DNA from: Alphaproteobacteria bacterium
GTDB taxonomy: Bacteria; Pseudomonadota; Alphaproteobacteria; Acetobacterales; Acetobacteraceae
Assembly: GCA_017307285.1 (NCBI GenBank)
Contig: JAFKFI010000087.1
Location: 1 to 64,000, forward strand
Direction: 5' to 3'
DNA length: 64,000 nt
How positions within the stretch are numbered: position 1 is the first letter of the stretch; each line of letters begins with the position of its first letter. The position numbers and the translations under genes are program-made. The notes beneath the pieces are model-generated. The model ran no database searches. It was not told where the DNA came from and saw nothing but the letters and a program-made list of their open reading frames with translations. Positions 34,534 to 44,114 of this stretch are shown one piece after another.

Positions 34534-36275
34534 ATGTCCGAGACCAAAGAAAAAACGCCACCAGTGAGAGCCGCCGATCGGCCTCCGGTCCCGGGCCGTG
34601 TCGTGTTCGATCCGCTGCGGCCGACCGAGAAGCCGCAGGAATACTACGACGAGATCAAGCAGAAATTCGCCGAGGCACGCGATCTGCGACTGAGCTACCG
34701 GCCGGAGGGGCGGTCGCAATATACGTCCGATCTGACCGGCGAGCTCGCCAAATACGAGATCGATCCGCATGTCGGCGCGGCCGAGGTGCGCGAGCCGATC
34801 AACGACACAGTGGAAGTTCTGTTCATCGGCGGCGGCTTCTCCGCGCTGCTCACCGCGGCGCGTCTACGCGAGCGGGGCGTGCAGAGCATCCGCATTGTCG
34901 AGCGCGGCGGCGATGTCGGCGGTACCTGGTACTGGAACCGCTATCCCGGCGTTGCCTGCGACGTCTCCGCCTACGACTATCTGCCGCTGCTCGACGAGAT
35001 GAACTATGTTCCCGGCAGCTTCTACGCGAAGGGGCCGGAAATCTTCGCGCATTGCCAGGCGATTGCGCGGCGATACGACCTCTACGATTTGGCGGTGTTC
35101 CAGACCACGGTAACTTCGACTGTGTGGGACGCGAAAGCCAAGCTCTGGCGCATCGGGACCGATCGCGGCGACACGATGTCGGCGCGGTTCGTGATCTGCG
35201 CTTCAAGGGGCACTCCTTCCACTCGTCGCGGTTCGACTACAACTACACAAAGAGCGATCTATCGGGTCTCAAAGACAAGGTGGTCGGCATCATCGGCACC
35301 GGCGCGTCCGCCGTGCAGATCATCCCGCGCGTCGGAAGGGCTGCGAAGGAACTCTATGTATTCCAGCGCACGCCATCGGCGATCGACATTCGCGATGACA
35401 CGCCGACGGATCCGAAGTGGGCGGCCAGCCTCAAGCCGGGCTGGCAGCAGGAGCGGCGCGAGAAGCACATGCGCGGGCCGATCCTCAGCGAGCAGCAGAA
35501 GATCGATCTGGCCAACCTGCCGCGCGAAGAAAAAATTCGCCGCCAGGAGAATCAGAACATCGAGCACATGATGATGATTCACCGGCGCGTCGACGAGATC
35601 GTGCAGGACAAGGCGACCGCTGAGGCGCTGAAGCCCTGGTACATGCACCGCTGCAAGCGGCCCTGCTACGACGACGAATACCTGCCGGCGTTCAACCGCC
35701 CCAACGTGCATCTGGTGGACACCAACGGCAAAGGCATCACCGAGATCAACGAGACGGGCCCGATCTTCGAGGGGCGCGAGTATCCGGTCGATGTGCTGAT
35801 CTACGCCACCGGCTTCGAGGTGCAGGTGACAGGCATCTACAACCAGATTCGCGGCGAGAACGGGCTGGAGCTCAACGAGAAATATGCCGACGGGATGCGT
35901 ACCGTCTTCGGCATCCACTCACACGGCTATCCGAACCTGTTCATCATGGGCGGCTATCAGGCCTCGTTCCAGTTCAATCTGACGTTCATGCTGCAGACGC
36001 AGGGCGACCACATCGCCGAATGCATCAAGTTCGTCCGCGAGAATGGCCACACCACGATCGACGCCAAGCCGGAGACCGAGCAATGGTGGGTCGACGAGGT
36101 GATCCGGAATCGCGGCAAGACCAACCGGAACAAGGAATGCACGCCGGGCTACTACAACTTCGAGGGAGAATCGAACCGGCGCCAGGACGGAAACTACAAC
36201 GGCACCTTCCTGCAGTATTTCACGCACATGGCCGAGACGAAGAAGGAGATGAAGCGGCATTTCGACTTTGCGTAG
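34534..36275 (+). pseudogene. Flavin-containing (Baeyer-Villiger-type) monooxygenase, frameshifted by an internal deletion
   Basis: The first part, 34534 to ~35201, has the FAD site VLFIGGGFSALLTAARL, GGDVGGTWYWNRYPGVACDV and DVSAYDYLPLLDEM. The rest, from ~35202 in another frame, resumes at FKGHSFHSSRFDYNYT (the FxGxxxHxxx fingerprint), the NADPH site VVGIIGTGASAVQIIP, and runs to 36275. Between FVICA and FKGHS about 17 residues that relatives have (an SGTL-PKIPG-like segment) are missing, with a net loss of 3n+1 bases. So it is a deletion, not a point frameshift. It is either a dead gene or an assembly error. The intact enzyme would oxidise ketones or heteroatoms. Confidence 0.85.
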
Positions 36276-36300
36276 CGGGCGGAAGCCTGCCTCGCCCGCG

Positions 36301-36702
36301 TCAATCCGCGACGTCCGGCGGCCAGTGGTCGGTCACGCGTACCGCCTCCTCGGCGCCGGGCCAGGGCGGCATCGTCGCGATGATGAAGGTCAGCGCCGCC
36401 TCGCCAGTGGCGCGGAACTGGAACTCGACGCCGAGCGGAATCGTGAGGCTGGTGCCCGGGGCGACCCCGAGCACCTCCTCTCCCGATGCGTCGCGCCGCC
36501 AGACCTCGCCCGTGCCGCCGAGGAAGAACCAGACTTCCTCCACCGTTCTATGGCGCACGGCGAGCGTGGTGCGCCCGGGCGGCAGTGTGCAATGGCACAC
36601 GCTCGCCTGCTCCGTCGCGAGCAACAGGCGAATTTCCGATCCGTCCGGCGCGATCGCATCGGGCTCCTTGCCCAGCGTTGCGGCGGGGAATCTGGGGATC
36701 AC
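36301..36702 (-). CDS. Cupin-domain protein
   Basis: This 133-residue single-domain cupin has GRTTLAVRHRTVEEVWFFLG with the first metal motif, then VAPGTSLTIPLGVEFQFRAT with the second, although one usual His of each motif is replaced (Arg-His-Arg and Glu-Phe-Gln). Metal binding is therefore uncertain. It starts in the last codons of the ABC ATPase (ATGA overlap) and belongs to that operon. It faces the monooxygenase gene. Its role is unknown. Confidence 0.85.
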   Translation of the reverse strand: MIPRFPAATLGKEPDAIAPDGSEIRLLLATEQASVCHCTLPPGRTTLAVRHRTVEEVWFFLGGTGEVWRRDASGEEVLGVAPGTSLTIPLGVEFQFRATGEAALTFIIATMPPWPGAEEAVRVTDHWPPDVAD

Positions 36703-37921
36703 GCGACCTCCTCCAGGCTGAACAGATCAGCCTCCTCATCGTAGCCATACAGTTCCGCGAACCGCCCCCAGCCGATCACAGTACGCAACGTGTCTTCTGC
36801 GTAGTCGGGCGACATGTGATCCTCCAACTCGTCCCGGAAACGCAGGGCAGGCGCGCGATGGCTCGGGCGCTCGTCGAGCACCTGGCGGATCATGCGGGCG
36901 AGCGGCACGTATGAGCGGAGGGCGGCGGCGAATTGCTGCTTGCGCGGCTCGATGTCGGCCTCGACGAAACGGCGGCCGGCCTCCGTCAGCCGAATGTCGC
37001 CTTCCTCCAGCACCGCGAAATGCAGCAGCTGCAGCGCCTCGCCGAGCGGGAACAATTCGTCGAGCTCCATCTGCAGCGAGCCGGCCAGCGCCGGCAGGTC
37101 GGCGCGACCGCTGTACGGAGGCGCGGCCAGCGCTTCCAGCAAGCCGGCCATCTCGTTGGAGCCGACGCGCGGCAGCGGGCTCGCCGCGGTGATTGCCGGC
37201 GCTCCCGGCGTGCGCCCGTCGGGGGGGGCGGCGCGTCGGGTCATCAGCGCGTAGATGTCGTCGACCATCTGGCGGAAGGCGGGGGCCAGCCGGTTGCGCG
37301 GGTGCGGGAAGGTGACGCGCAACTCGGTCGCGACGCGGCCGGGATTGGAGGAGAGGACGAGGAGGCAGTCGGCCATCAGCACCGCCTCCTCGATGTTGTG
37401 CGTCACCATCAGCACCGATTTGAGCGGCAGCTTGCCTTCCGACCACAGATCGATGAGGTCGGTGCGTAGCGTCTCGGCCGTCAGGACGTCGAGCGCGCTG
37501 AACGGCTCATCCATCAGCAGCAGACGAGGCCGATCAGGTCGATCGCCGCCTCGGCCCGCTTGTCGCGCTCGTCGCGCGCGACTCCCTGCGCCTCGAGACC
37601 GAGCTCCACGTTCTCCTTCACCGTCAGCCAGGGGAACAGGGCGAAGCTCTGAAACACCATCGCCACCCCCTCCGCCGGGCCATGCAGCGCGCGACCGCGC
37701 CACAGCACCTCGCCCGAGGTCGGGCTCAGCAGGCCCGCGACGATGCGCAGCAAGGTGGACTTGCCGGAGCCCGAGCGGCCGAGCAGGGCGACGATCTCGC
37801 CTTGCCGGATGGTCAGGTTCACATCGTCGAGCACGATGAGCGCGGCGGTCGTGTCCTTGTGGTACGCCTGCCGGCATCCGCGCACCTCGAGGAGGGTCTC
37901 GGCGGCGAGGGTGGTGTCCAT
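36699..37921 (-). pseudogene. NitT/TauT-type ABC transporter ATPase with AAA-associated C-domain, internal deletion
   Basis: The first frame (37921 to ~37520) has Walker A LLGRSGSGKSTLLRIVAGLL and the Q-loop MVFQSFALFPWLTVKENVEL, ending at AAIDLIGL. A second frame continues with Walker B LLLMDEPFSALDVLTAETLR, the H-loop VTHNIEEAV and a ~180-residue AAA-associated domain (DELFPLGEALQLLHFAVLEE). The ~29 residues that should sit between, including the LSGGMRQR signature, are gone, with a net 3n+1-base loss. As read, it cannot hydrolyse ATP normally. It lies between the permease and a cupin. Assembly error must be excluded. Confidence 0.85.
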
Positions 37922-37932
37922 CGCGGTCCCTT

Positions 37933-39654
37933 TCAGGCGAGCGTCAGGCGGCGTTCGGCGTAGGCGTAGAGTGGGCGCCAGAGCAAGCGGTTGAACAGCA
38001 AAACGAACCCCGACATGACCGCGACTCCGAGCACGACCCGCGCCATATCGCCGGCATCGGTGGCGTGGGCGATGTAGCTGCCGAGGCCATACGCGGTGAG
38101 CTTGGTGTTACCCCAGGCTGCCACCTCGGCGACGATCGCCGCGTTCCACGAGCCGCCCGAGGCGGTGATGGCGCCGGTGACATAGTACGACGCGATACCC
38201 GGGAGCATGACCCGGCGCCACCACAACCAGCCGCCGACCCGGAAGTTCTTCGCCGCCTCCTGCAGATCGCCGGGGAAGGCAGCGGCACCGGCAATGACGT
38301 TGAACAGGATGTACCATTGGGTGCCGAGGACCATCAGCGGAGTCAGCCAGACATTGGCGCTGAGGTGGAAATGCACGATGAACAGGACGAAGGGCGGAAA
38401 CAGCAGATTTGCGGGAAAGGCCGCCAGGAACTGCGCGACCGGCTGCGCGCGACGCGCCCAGACCGGGCGCAGTCCGAGCCAGACGCCGATCGGCACCCAC
38501 ACCAGGCTCGCCACGATCATCAGCACGACGACCCGCAGCATGGTGGCGCAGCCCATCTTGAACACGGTCCATAGCTCCGCCCAGCTGACGGCGCCGGCGA
38601 TGAATGTGACGATGCGCCAAGCCACCCAGGCCAGCACGAGCGCCAGCACGATTGACCACGCGAGATCGGCCGCGCGCGACGGTCGGCTCTCGGTGGCGGC
38701 GCGACCGGACAGGAACGTGAAGCGCATCCCGCCGATCGCACCCACGGCCTCGCCCACGGCGTCCCCGGCGAGATGCAGCAGCCGCGTGCGCCGGATCAGC
38801 CGCAGCATCCAGGGATCGCTCGCGGTGGCGCCGGCCGTCACCTCGAAGCGGAATTTGGCCGACCAGGCGACGAGAGGGCGGAAGAGCAACTGGTCGTACA
38901 GCAGGATCACGACCAGCATCGCCAGGATAGCGTAGAACACCGCCGCGAGATTGCTGCGCTCGAGGGCCAGTGCGACGTAGGAGCCGATCCCCGGCAGCTT
39001 CCAGGTGTTGTCGCCGACCGAGATCGCCTCCGAGGCGACGACGAAGAACCAGCCGCCCGACATCGACATCATGGTGTTCCACACGAGGCCCGGAACCGCG
39101 AACGGCACCTCCAGCCGCCAGAACCGCTGCCACGCAGTGAGATGAAAGCTGGCCGAGGCTTCTTCGAGGTCGCGCGGCACCGTCTTCAGCGACTGGTACA
39201 GGCTGAACGCCATGTTCCAGGCCTGGCTGGTGAAGATGGCGAAGATCGCCGCCAGCTCGAGCCCCATCACGCGGCCGGGGAACAGGCTCATGAAGAACAC
39301 GACGGTGAAAGTGAGAAATCCGAGGATCGGCACCGATTGCAGGATGTCGAGCAGCGGGATCAGCACCACGCTGGCGCGGCGGCTCTTGGCGGCGGCCGTG
39401 GCGAAGGTGAAGGTGAACAGCAGCGAGGCCACCAGGGCCGCGAACATGCGCAGCGTTGTCCGTACCGCGTAGCCCGGCAGGTAGATCGGATCGAGATGCA
39501 CCGCGACGGCTTCGGGCGCCGAGAGCGGCGCGAAGGTGTTGCTTGCGACATGGGCGACGCCGACCAGCACGCCGAACACGCACACGATCGCCGCGACATC
39601 CCAGGCATTCGGCAGGCGCCGGCCGATGGCCAGTGCCGAAGGAGCGATGGACAT
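37933..39654 (-). CDS. Two-domain ABC transporter permease (NitT/TauT family)
   Basis: The 573-residue membrane protein is a tandem fusion of two permease domains. The first carries EASASFHLTAWQRFWRLEVP, the second EAAKNFRVGGWLWWRRVMLP, both the coupling-helix EAA loop contacting the ATPase. Around them are ~12 helices. The family imports anions such as nitrate, sulfonates or bicarbonate, but no binding protein is nearby to name a substrate. Start at 39654 is the ATG leading into the first helix. The ATPase gene follows 11 bases later but is broken. Confidence 0.9.
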   Translation of the reverse strand: MSIAPSALAIGRRLPNAWDVAAIVCVFGVLVGVAHVASNTFAPLSAPEAVAVHLDPIYLPGYAVRTTLRMFAALVASLLFTFTFATAAAKSRRASVVLIPLLDILQSVPILGFLTFTVVFFMSLFPGRVMGLELAAIFAIFTSQAWNMAFSLYQSLKTVPRDLEEASASFHLTAWQRFWRLEVPFAVPGLVWNTMMSMSGGWFFVVASEAISVGDNTWKLPGIGSYVALALERSNLAAVFYAILAMLVVILLYDQLLFRPLVAWSAKFRFEVTAGATASDPWMLRLIRRTRLLHLAGDAVGEAVGAIGGMRFTFLSGRAATESRPSRAADLAWSIVLALVLAWVAWRIVTFIAGAVSWAELWTVFKMGCATMLRVVVLMIVASLVWVPIGVWLGLRPVWARRAQPVAQFLAAFPANLLFPPFVLFIVHFHLSANVWLTPLMVLGTQWYILFNVIAGAAAFPGDLQEAAKNFRVGGWLWWRRVMLPGIASYYVTGAITASGGSWNAAIVAEVAAWGNTKLTAYGLGSYIAHATDAGDMARVVLGVAVMSGFVLLFNRLLWRPLYAYAERRLTLA

Positions 39655-39685
39655 GCTGGCATTCACCCGGAATTGGCCCCTCGGC

Positions 39686-39711
39686 GGGGAAGCGCCCCCG
39701 GGGAAGCGCCC
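39686..39711. repeat. Short tandem repeat in the glpD/permease gap
   Basis: GGGGAAGCGCCC occurs at 39686-39697 and again at 39700-39711, a 14-base period, in the 85-base gap between glpD and the permease gene. It may be chance in GC-rich DNA or part of a weak transcript end. Confidence 0.45.
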
Positions 39712-39739
39712 GGGTGTTAGCCCGCGGGCGGCTCGCTTG

Positions 39740-41230
39740 TCACGACCTGGCGTGGTTGCACTTCGATGACAGCCAGGATTCCAGGACGGCCACCTCCTGG
39801 GGGGACAAGCGCAAGCCAAGCTTGCTTCGACGCCACAGGATGTCCTCCGCCGTGCGCGCCCACTCCTGATCGACCAACCACGCGGCCTCGCGCTCGGTGA
39901 GCGTGTGGCCGAAGTCGCGCCCAAGATCGGCGGGACGGCGCGCGTCGCCCAAGATCTCGACTGCCCGCGTACCGTAGCTCCGGGTCAGCCGCGCCGCCGC
40001 CGCGTGCGTCAGGAAGCCGTAGCGCGCTCGCAGTTCCGACGTCAGCGCCGCCGCGCCGTTCCAGGGGAAATTCCCGCCAGGGAGTGGCACGTCGGCCGTC
40101 CATGACGGGCCAAGCCGGGGAAAGAACCGCGCCAGCCGTTCCAGCGCGGCCTCGGCAAGCCGGCGAGAGGTGGTGATCTTGCCGCCGAATACGGATAGGA
40201 GCGGCGGCGCTCCGACCGGCACGTCGAGTTCCAGCACATAGTCCCGCGTCGCCTCCTGCGCGGCGCTGGCGCCGTCGTCGCGAAGCGGACGAACGCCCGA
40301 ATAGCGCCACACGATGTCCGAGCGCGACACCGGGGCGCGCAGATAGTCGTTCACCGCCGCGCACAGGTAGGACTCCTCGCTGGGCGTGATCGCCACTTCC
40401 GCGGGATCGCCAACGTAATCCTCGTCGGTGGTACCGATCAGGGTGAAATCGCTTTCATAGGGAATGGCGAAACAGACCCGCCCGTCGGCGTTCTGGAAGA
40501 TGTAGCAGCGGTCGTGCGCGAATAGCCGCGGCACGACGATGTGGCTGCCCTTCACCATGCGCACCCGCGTGGGCGCGGCGATGCCCATGATGCTGCCCAG
40601 GATATGCGAGACCCAGGGGCCGCCGGCGTTCACCAGCGCGCGCGCGGCGATGTCGGTTCCATCATCGAGAAAGAGGCGCCAGAGACCATTCTCCCTGCGC
40701 GCATGGGCGCAGCGCGTGCGCGTGCGGATATCGGCCGAGCGATCTGCGGCGTCGCGTGCGTTGAGCACGACGAGCCGCGCATCATCGACCCAGCAATCGG
40801 AATACTCGAACGCCCGCCTATAGCGTGCCTGCAGCGGCGCCCCGGCCGGGTCATTGCGCAGATCGAGCGTGCGCGTCGGCGGCAGGATGCGCCGGCCGCC
40901 AAGATGGTCATAGATAAAGAGCCCGAGCCTGATCAGCAGCCAGGGCCGCAGCCCCTTGTGATGCGGCAGCACGAAACGCAGCGGCCAGGCGATGTGCGGT
41001 GCGGCGCGCAGCAGCACCTCCCGCTCTGCCAGCGCCTCGCGCACCAGGCGGAACTCGTATTGCTCGAGATAGCGCAGCCCGCCGTGAATAAGCTTGGTGG
41101 AAGCGGACGAGGTCGCACCCGCGAGATCGCCCTGCTCCAGCAGAATCACCGACAGTCCGCGTCCTGCCGCGTCGCGTGCGATCCCGGTTCCGTTGACGCC
41201 GCCGCCGATGACCGCGAGGTCGAAGATCAC
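39740..41230 (-). CDS. glpD: Glycerol-3-phosphate dehydrogenase (FAD-dependent, aerobic)
   Basis: The 496-residue flavoprotein oxidises glycerol-3-phosphate to dihydroxyacetone phosphate and gives electrons to quinone at the inner membrane. It has the FAD site LAVIGGGVNGTGIARDAAGR, SSASTKLIHGGLRYLEQYEF, LVNAGGPWVSHI, VRMVKGSHIVVPRLF, and the C-terminal DAAD-like helical domain. It overlaps fetB by 4 bases (ATGA). No glycerol kinase or uptake gene is near, so glycerol-3-phosphate may come from lipid turnover. Confidence 0.95.
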   Translation of the reverse strand: MIFDLAVIGGGVNGTGIARDAAGRGLSVILLEQGDLAGATSSASTKLIHGGLRYLEQYEFRLVREALAEREVLLRAAPHIAWPLRFVLPHHKGLRPWLLIRLGLFIYDHLGGRRILPPTRTLDLRNDPAGAPLQARYRRAFEYSDCWVDDARLVVLNARDAADRSADIRTRTRCAHARRENGLWRLFLDDGTDIAARALVNAGGPWVSHILGSIMGIAAPTRVRMVKGSHIVVPRLFAHDRCYIFQNADGRVCFAIPYESDFTLIGTTDEDYVGDPAEVAITPSEESYLCAAVNDYLRAPVSRSDIVWRYSGVRPLRDDGASAAQEATRDYVLELDVPVGAPPLLSVFGGKITTSRRLAEAALERLARFFPRLGPSWTADVPLPGGNFPWNGAAALTSELRARYGFLTHAAAARLTRSYGTRAVEILGDARRPADLGRDFGHTLTEREAAWLVDQEWARTAEDILWRRSKLGLRLSPQEVAVLESWLSSKCNHARS

Positions 41231-42042
41231 GCCGTGCGCCCCTTCGCCTTCTCGCTCAGCCGGTCGAGCCGCAGCCGCTGGCGATCATCGGTCAGCCGAC
41301 GCGCGCCGAGGTAAGTCACCGCCACCGCCGCCAGGCCGCTGCCGCCGGCGAGCAGGAACATCAGCAGGATTTGGTATTTCACCGCCTGCATCGGCTCCAT
41401 CCCGGCGAGGATCTGTCCGGTCATGATGCCCGGCAAGGTGACGAGCCCGGCGGCCGACATCTGGTTGATGATCGGCAACAGTGCCCGCCGGATGGCACTC
41501 CGCACCAGTGGGCGCATCGCCTGGCCGATGGTGCCGCCGAGGGCGAGGCGGGCCTCGATGGCGGCGCGGTGCTGCACCACGCCGCTGAGCAGCGCGTCGA
41601 GTGCGAGGCTGGCACCGTTGAGCACGCTCCCCAGAATGATCCCGGCGAGCGGGACGGCGTAGCGCGGGTCGTACCACGGGGTCGGACGGATCGCGGTGGT
41701 CAGCGCCAGGATCGCGGTCAGCAACGTCGCGAAGGCGACGGCGTTGGCGCCGATGGTGTAGTTGCCGAACCGGGTGAGCCGCTGTTCGGGCCGCGCCGCC
41801 ACCTCGCGCCCGGCAATCGCGATCATCACCAGCACCACCCCGAGCGTCAGCCACGGCGAGGCGAGGGCGAACACGCCGCGCAGGATGAAGCCGATCAGCA
41901 CGAGCTGCACCACGAGGCGGATCGCCGCGATCGCAAGCTGCCGATGCAGCCCGAGCCGCAGGGCGACGGAGAGCACGCCGTCGAGTACGATAAGCGAGCC
42001 GGCGATGGCCAGGTCAGGGATGGTGAGGACGATCGGTGTCAT
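41227..42042 (-). CDS. fetB: ABC transporter permease FetB/YbbM family (UPF0014)
   Basis: The 271-residue protein has seven helices and the UPF0014 signatures: VVQLVLIGFILRGVF, MIAIAGREVAARPEQR, LTTAIRPTPWYDPRYAVPLA, GIILGSVLNGASLALDALLS and MSAAGLVTLPGIMTGQILAG. In E. coli, FetAB exports iron and aids oxidative stress resistance. It starts in the end of the ATPase gene (ATGA), so the two are coupled, and its stop overlaps glpD. Confidence 0.92.
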   Translation of the reverse strand: MTPIVLTIPDLAIAGSLIVLDGVLSVALRLGLHRQLAIAAIRLVVQLVLIGFILRGVFALASPWLTLGVVLVMIAIAGREVAARPEQRLTRFGNYTIGANAVAFATLLTAILALTTAIRPTPWYDPRYAVPLAGIILGSVLNGASLALDALLSGVVQHRAAIEARLALGGTIGQAMRPLVRSAIRRALLPIINQMSAAGLVTLPGIMTGQILAGMEPMQAVKYQILLMFLLAGGSGLAAVAVTYLGARRLTDDRQRLRLDRLSEKAKGRTA

Positions 42043-42644
42043 GCCGGCGACAGACGTCGCTGCGCCATCCGAAAATGACGATGTCCGAGCCGGTCGGCCT
42101 GTTCGGCGCTGTGCGTCACGACCAGCATCGCGGTGCCGCCGGCAAGGCGCTCGCGCAGCACGGTCTCGACGCACGCGGTGGCCTCGACGTCGAGCGCGCC
42201 GGTCGGCTCGTCGAGCAACAGCACGGGCGGGTCCAGCAGCAGCGCCCGCACTAGCGCGAGGCGCTGCCGCTCGCCGGTGGACAGCCGCGCGAGGCTGTCG
42301 CGCACGCGCTCGGGCTCGACGCCCAGCCGCTCGGCGAGCCCCAGCACCCGCGCGTGCTCGCTCGCGGGGAAATGGTCCATTGCCTGCTCGCCCCACCAGC
42401 CTGGCTCGGCGGCACTGTAGACCACGTGCCGGCGCCACTCCGGGGCGTGAAAGCGGCGCCGATCGCGGTCGTCGAGCAGCGCCTCGCCTTCGTTCGGATC
42501 GAGGTCCGCGATCATGCGCAACAGCAGGCTCTTGCCCGAGCCGGAGGGGCCAGTGATGGCGATGCACTCGCCGGCTTCCACCGCCAGCTCGAACGGGCCA
42601 GCGATGCGGCTGCGAAGATTGGCGATCCGCAGCCGGGCCGTCAC
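42039..42644 (-). CDS. fetA: ABC transporter ATP-binding protein FetA/YbbL family
   Basis: The 201-residue ATPase has Walker A ITGPSGSGKSLLLRMIADLD, the Q-loop region VVYSAAEPGWWGEQAMD, signature LSTGERQRLALVRALLLDPP, Walker B VLLLDEPTGALD and the switch His in LVVTHSAEQ. The YSAAEPGWW segment is typical of FetA. It works with FetB in proposed iron export. It lies 7 bases downstream of the M20 peptidase gene on the same strand. Confidence 0.93.
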   Translation of the reverse strand: MTARLRIANLRSRIAGPFELAVEAGECIAITGPSGSGKSLLLRMIADLDPNEGEALLDDRDRRRFHAPEWRRHVVYSAAEPGWWGEQAMDHFPASEHARVLGLAERLGVEPERVRDSLARLSTGERQRLALVRALLLDPPVLLLDEPTGALDVEATACVETVLRERLAGGTAMLVVTHSAEQADRLGHRHFRMAQRRLSPA

Positions 42645-42651
42645 GTGGCGA

Positions 42652-44061
42652 TCAGCTTGGGCCGGCGAATTTGCCGAGCAGACGCACGTGGGAGCGAATG
42701 CCGTGATGGAAGCAGCGCAGCTCGAACTTCTCGTTCGGGCTATGCACCTGGTCGTCGTCGAGCCCGAAGCCCATCAGCAGGCTATCGATACCGAGCGTGC
42801 GGCGGAACGATTCCACCACTGGGATCGAGCCGCCGCTGCCCATCAGCAGCGCCGGGCGGCCGTATTCCTCTGCGAGTGCTGCCTCCGCCGCGCGCACCCA
42901 GGGCGAGTCGGTGGCGATCTCGATGCCCGGCGAGGCGCCGAACACCTCGAGTTCCACTCGCGCACCAGCCGGCGTGCGCTCGTCGAGGAAGCGGCGGAAA
43001 CCATCTGCGATGGCGTGCGGGTCCTGCTCCGGAACCAGTCGGAACGACACCTTCGCCGACGCCTCCGCCGCGATCACCGTCTTGCTGCCCGGCCCGGTAT
43101 AGCCGCCCCAGATGCCGTTGATGTCGGCGGTCGGACGTGCCCAGAGGCGCTGCAGCGGCGGAATGCCCCGTTCGCCGCCGGGCGTGGACAGGCCGATCTC
43201 GCCGAGGAACGCCGCCTCGTCGAAGCCGAGTGCCTCCCACTGGCGCGCCTGCTCGGGCGAGACCGGCTTCACGCCGTCATAGAAGCCCGGCACCTGCACC
43301 CGCCCGTCCGCGTCGTGCAGCCCGCCGAGGATGCGCGTCAGCGCGTTGATCGGGTTGAGCGCCGAGCCGCCGAACAGGCCGGAATGCAAATCGCGCGTTG
43401 GCCCCTTCAGCGTCACTTGCGTGTAGACCAGTCCCCGCAAACGGGTGGTGATCGCCGGGGCATCCACGTCCCACATGCCGGTGTCGCTGATCAGCGCGAG
43501 GTCGGATTTCAGCGCGTCGCGGTTGGCTTCCAGGAAGCCGTCGAGATTGACGCTGCCGACCTCCTCCTCTCCCTCGATCAGTACCGTGATGCTCGCCGGG
43601 ATGCCGCCGCCCGCCGTGTGCCACGCACGCAGGGCTTCGACGAACATCATCACCTGGCCTTTGTCGTCCACGGCGCCGCGTGCGACGATCCGTTTCCCCC
43701 GCGGGCCATCGACCAGTTGCGGCTCGAAGGGCGGGCTGGTCCACAGATCAAGCGGGTCCGGCGGCTGCACGTCGTAATGGCCGTAGAACAGGATGTGCGG
43801 CCCGCGATAGCCGGGCGCCCCGGCATGGTGCGCCAGCACCACTGGGTGCCCTGGTGTCGGGCGGATGGATACCTCGAAGCCGAGGCTGGCGAATTGGTCG
43901 CGCATCCACTCGGCCGCGCGCTGGCAGTCGGGCGCGTGCGCCGGCTGGGCGCTGATGCTCGGGATGCGGAGCAGCGCGAACAGGTTCTCGCGCGAGCGGT
44001 CCAGATTGTCGTCAACGTGGCGAAGGATCTGGTCGACAATCCCCTGGGACGAGGCTGACAT
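42652..44061 (-). CDS. M20-family metallopeptidase (dipeptidase type)
   Basis: The 469-residue peptidase has the di-zinc site ILFYGHYDVQPPDPLDLW, the bridging region GRGAVDDKGQVMMF (here ARGAVDDKGQ), the catalytic Glu pair VLIEGEEEVGSVNLD, DTGMWDVDAPAITTRLRG, and a dimerisation domain. Its layout is that of CPG2/PM20D-type dipeptidases. The substrate may be dipeptides or amidated amino acids. It precedes fetAB and follows the glycogen genes in one long minus-strand run; whether it is cotranscribed is not known. Confidence 0.92.
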   Translation of the reverse strand: MSASSQGIVDQILRHVDDNLDRSRENLFALLRIPSISAQPAHAPDCQRAAEWMRDQFASLGFEVSIRPTPGHPVVLAHHAGAPGYRGPHILFYGHYDVQPPDPLDLWTSPPFEPQLVDGPRGKRIVARGAVDDKGQVMMFVEALRAWHTAGGGIPASITVLIEGEEEVGSVNLDGFLEANRDALKSDLALISDTGMWDVDAPAITTRLRGLVYTQVTLKGPTRDLHSGLFGGSALNPINALTRILGGLHDADGRVQVPGFYDGVKPVSPEQARQWEALGFDEAAFLGEIGLSTPGGERGIPPLQRLWARPTADINGIWGGYTGPGSKTVIAAEASAKVSFRLVPEQDPHAIADGFRRFLDERTPAGARVELEVFGASPGIEIATDSPWVRAAEAALAEEYGRPALLMGSGGSIPVVESFRRTLGIDSLLMGFGLDDDQVHSPNEKFELRCFHHGIRSHVRLLGKFAGPS

Positions 44062-44114
44062 GACAATTCTCCGATCCGGCCCGGCAGCACAAATCGCAAC
44101 GCCCTAGGCTTTGG

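Noticed and set aside
37218..37225. Run of eight G in the ABC ATPase C-domain as a frameshift source
   Set aside because: The reading frame stays consistent on both sides; the break is at ~37520 instead.
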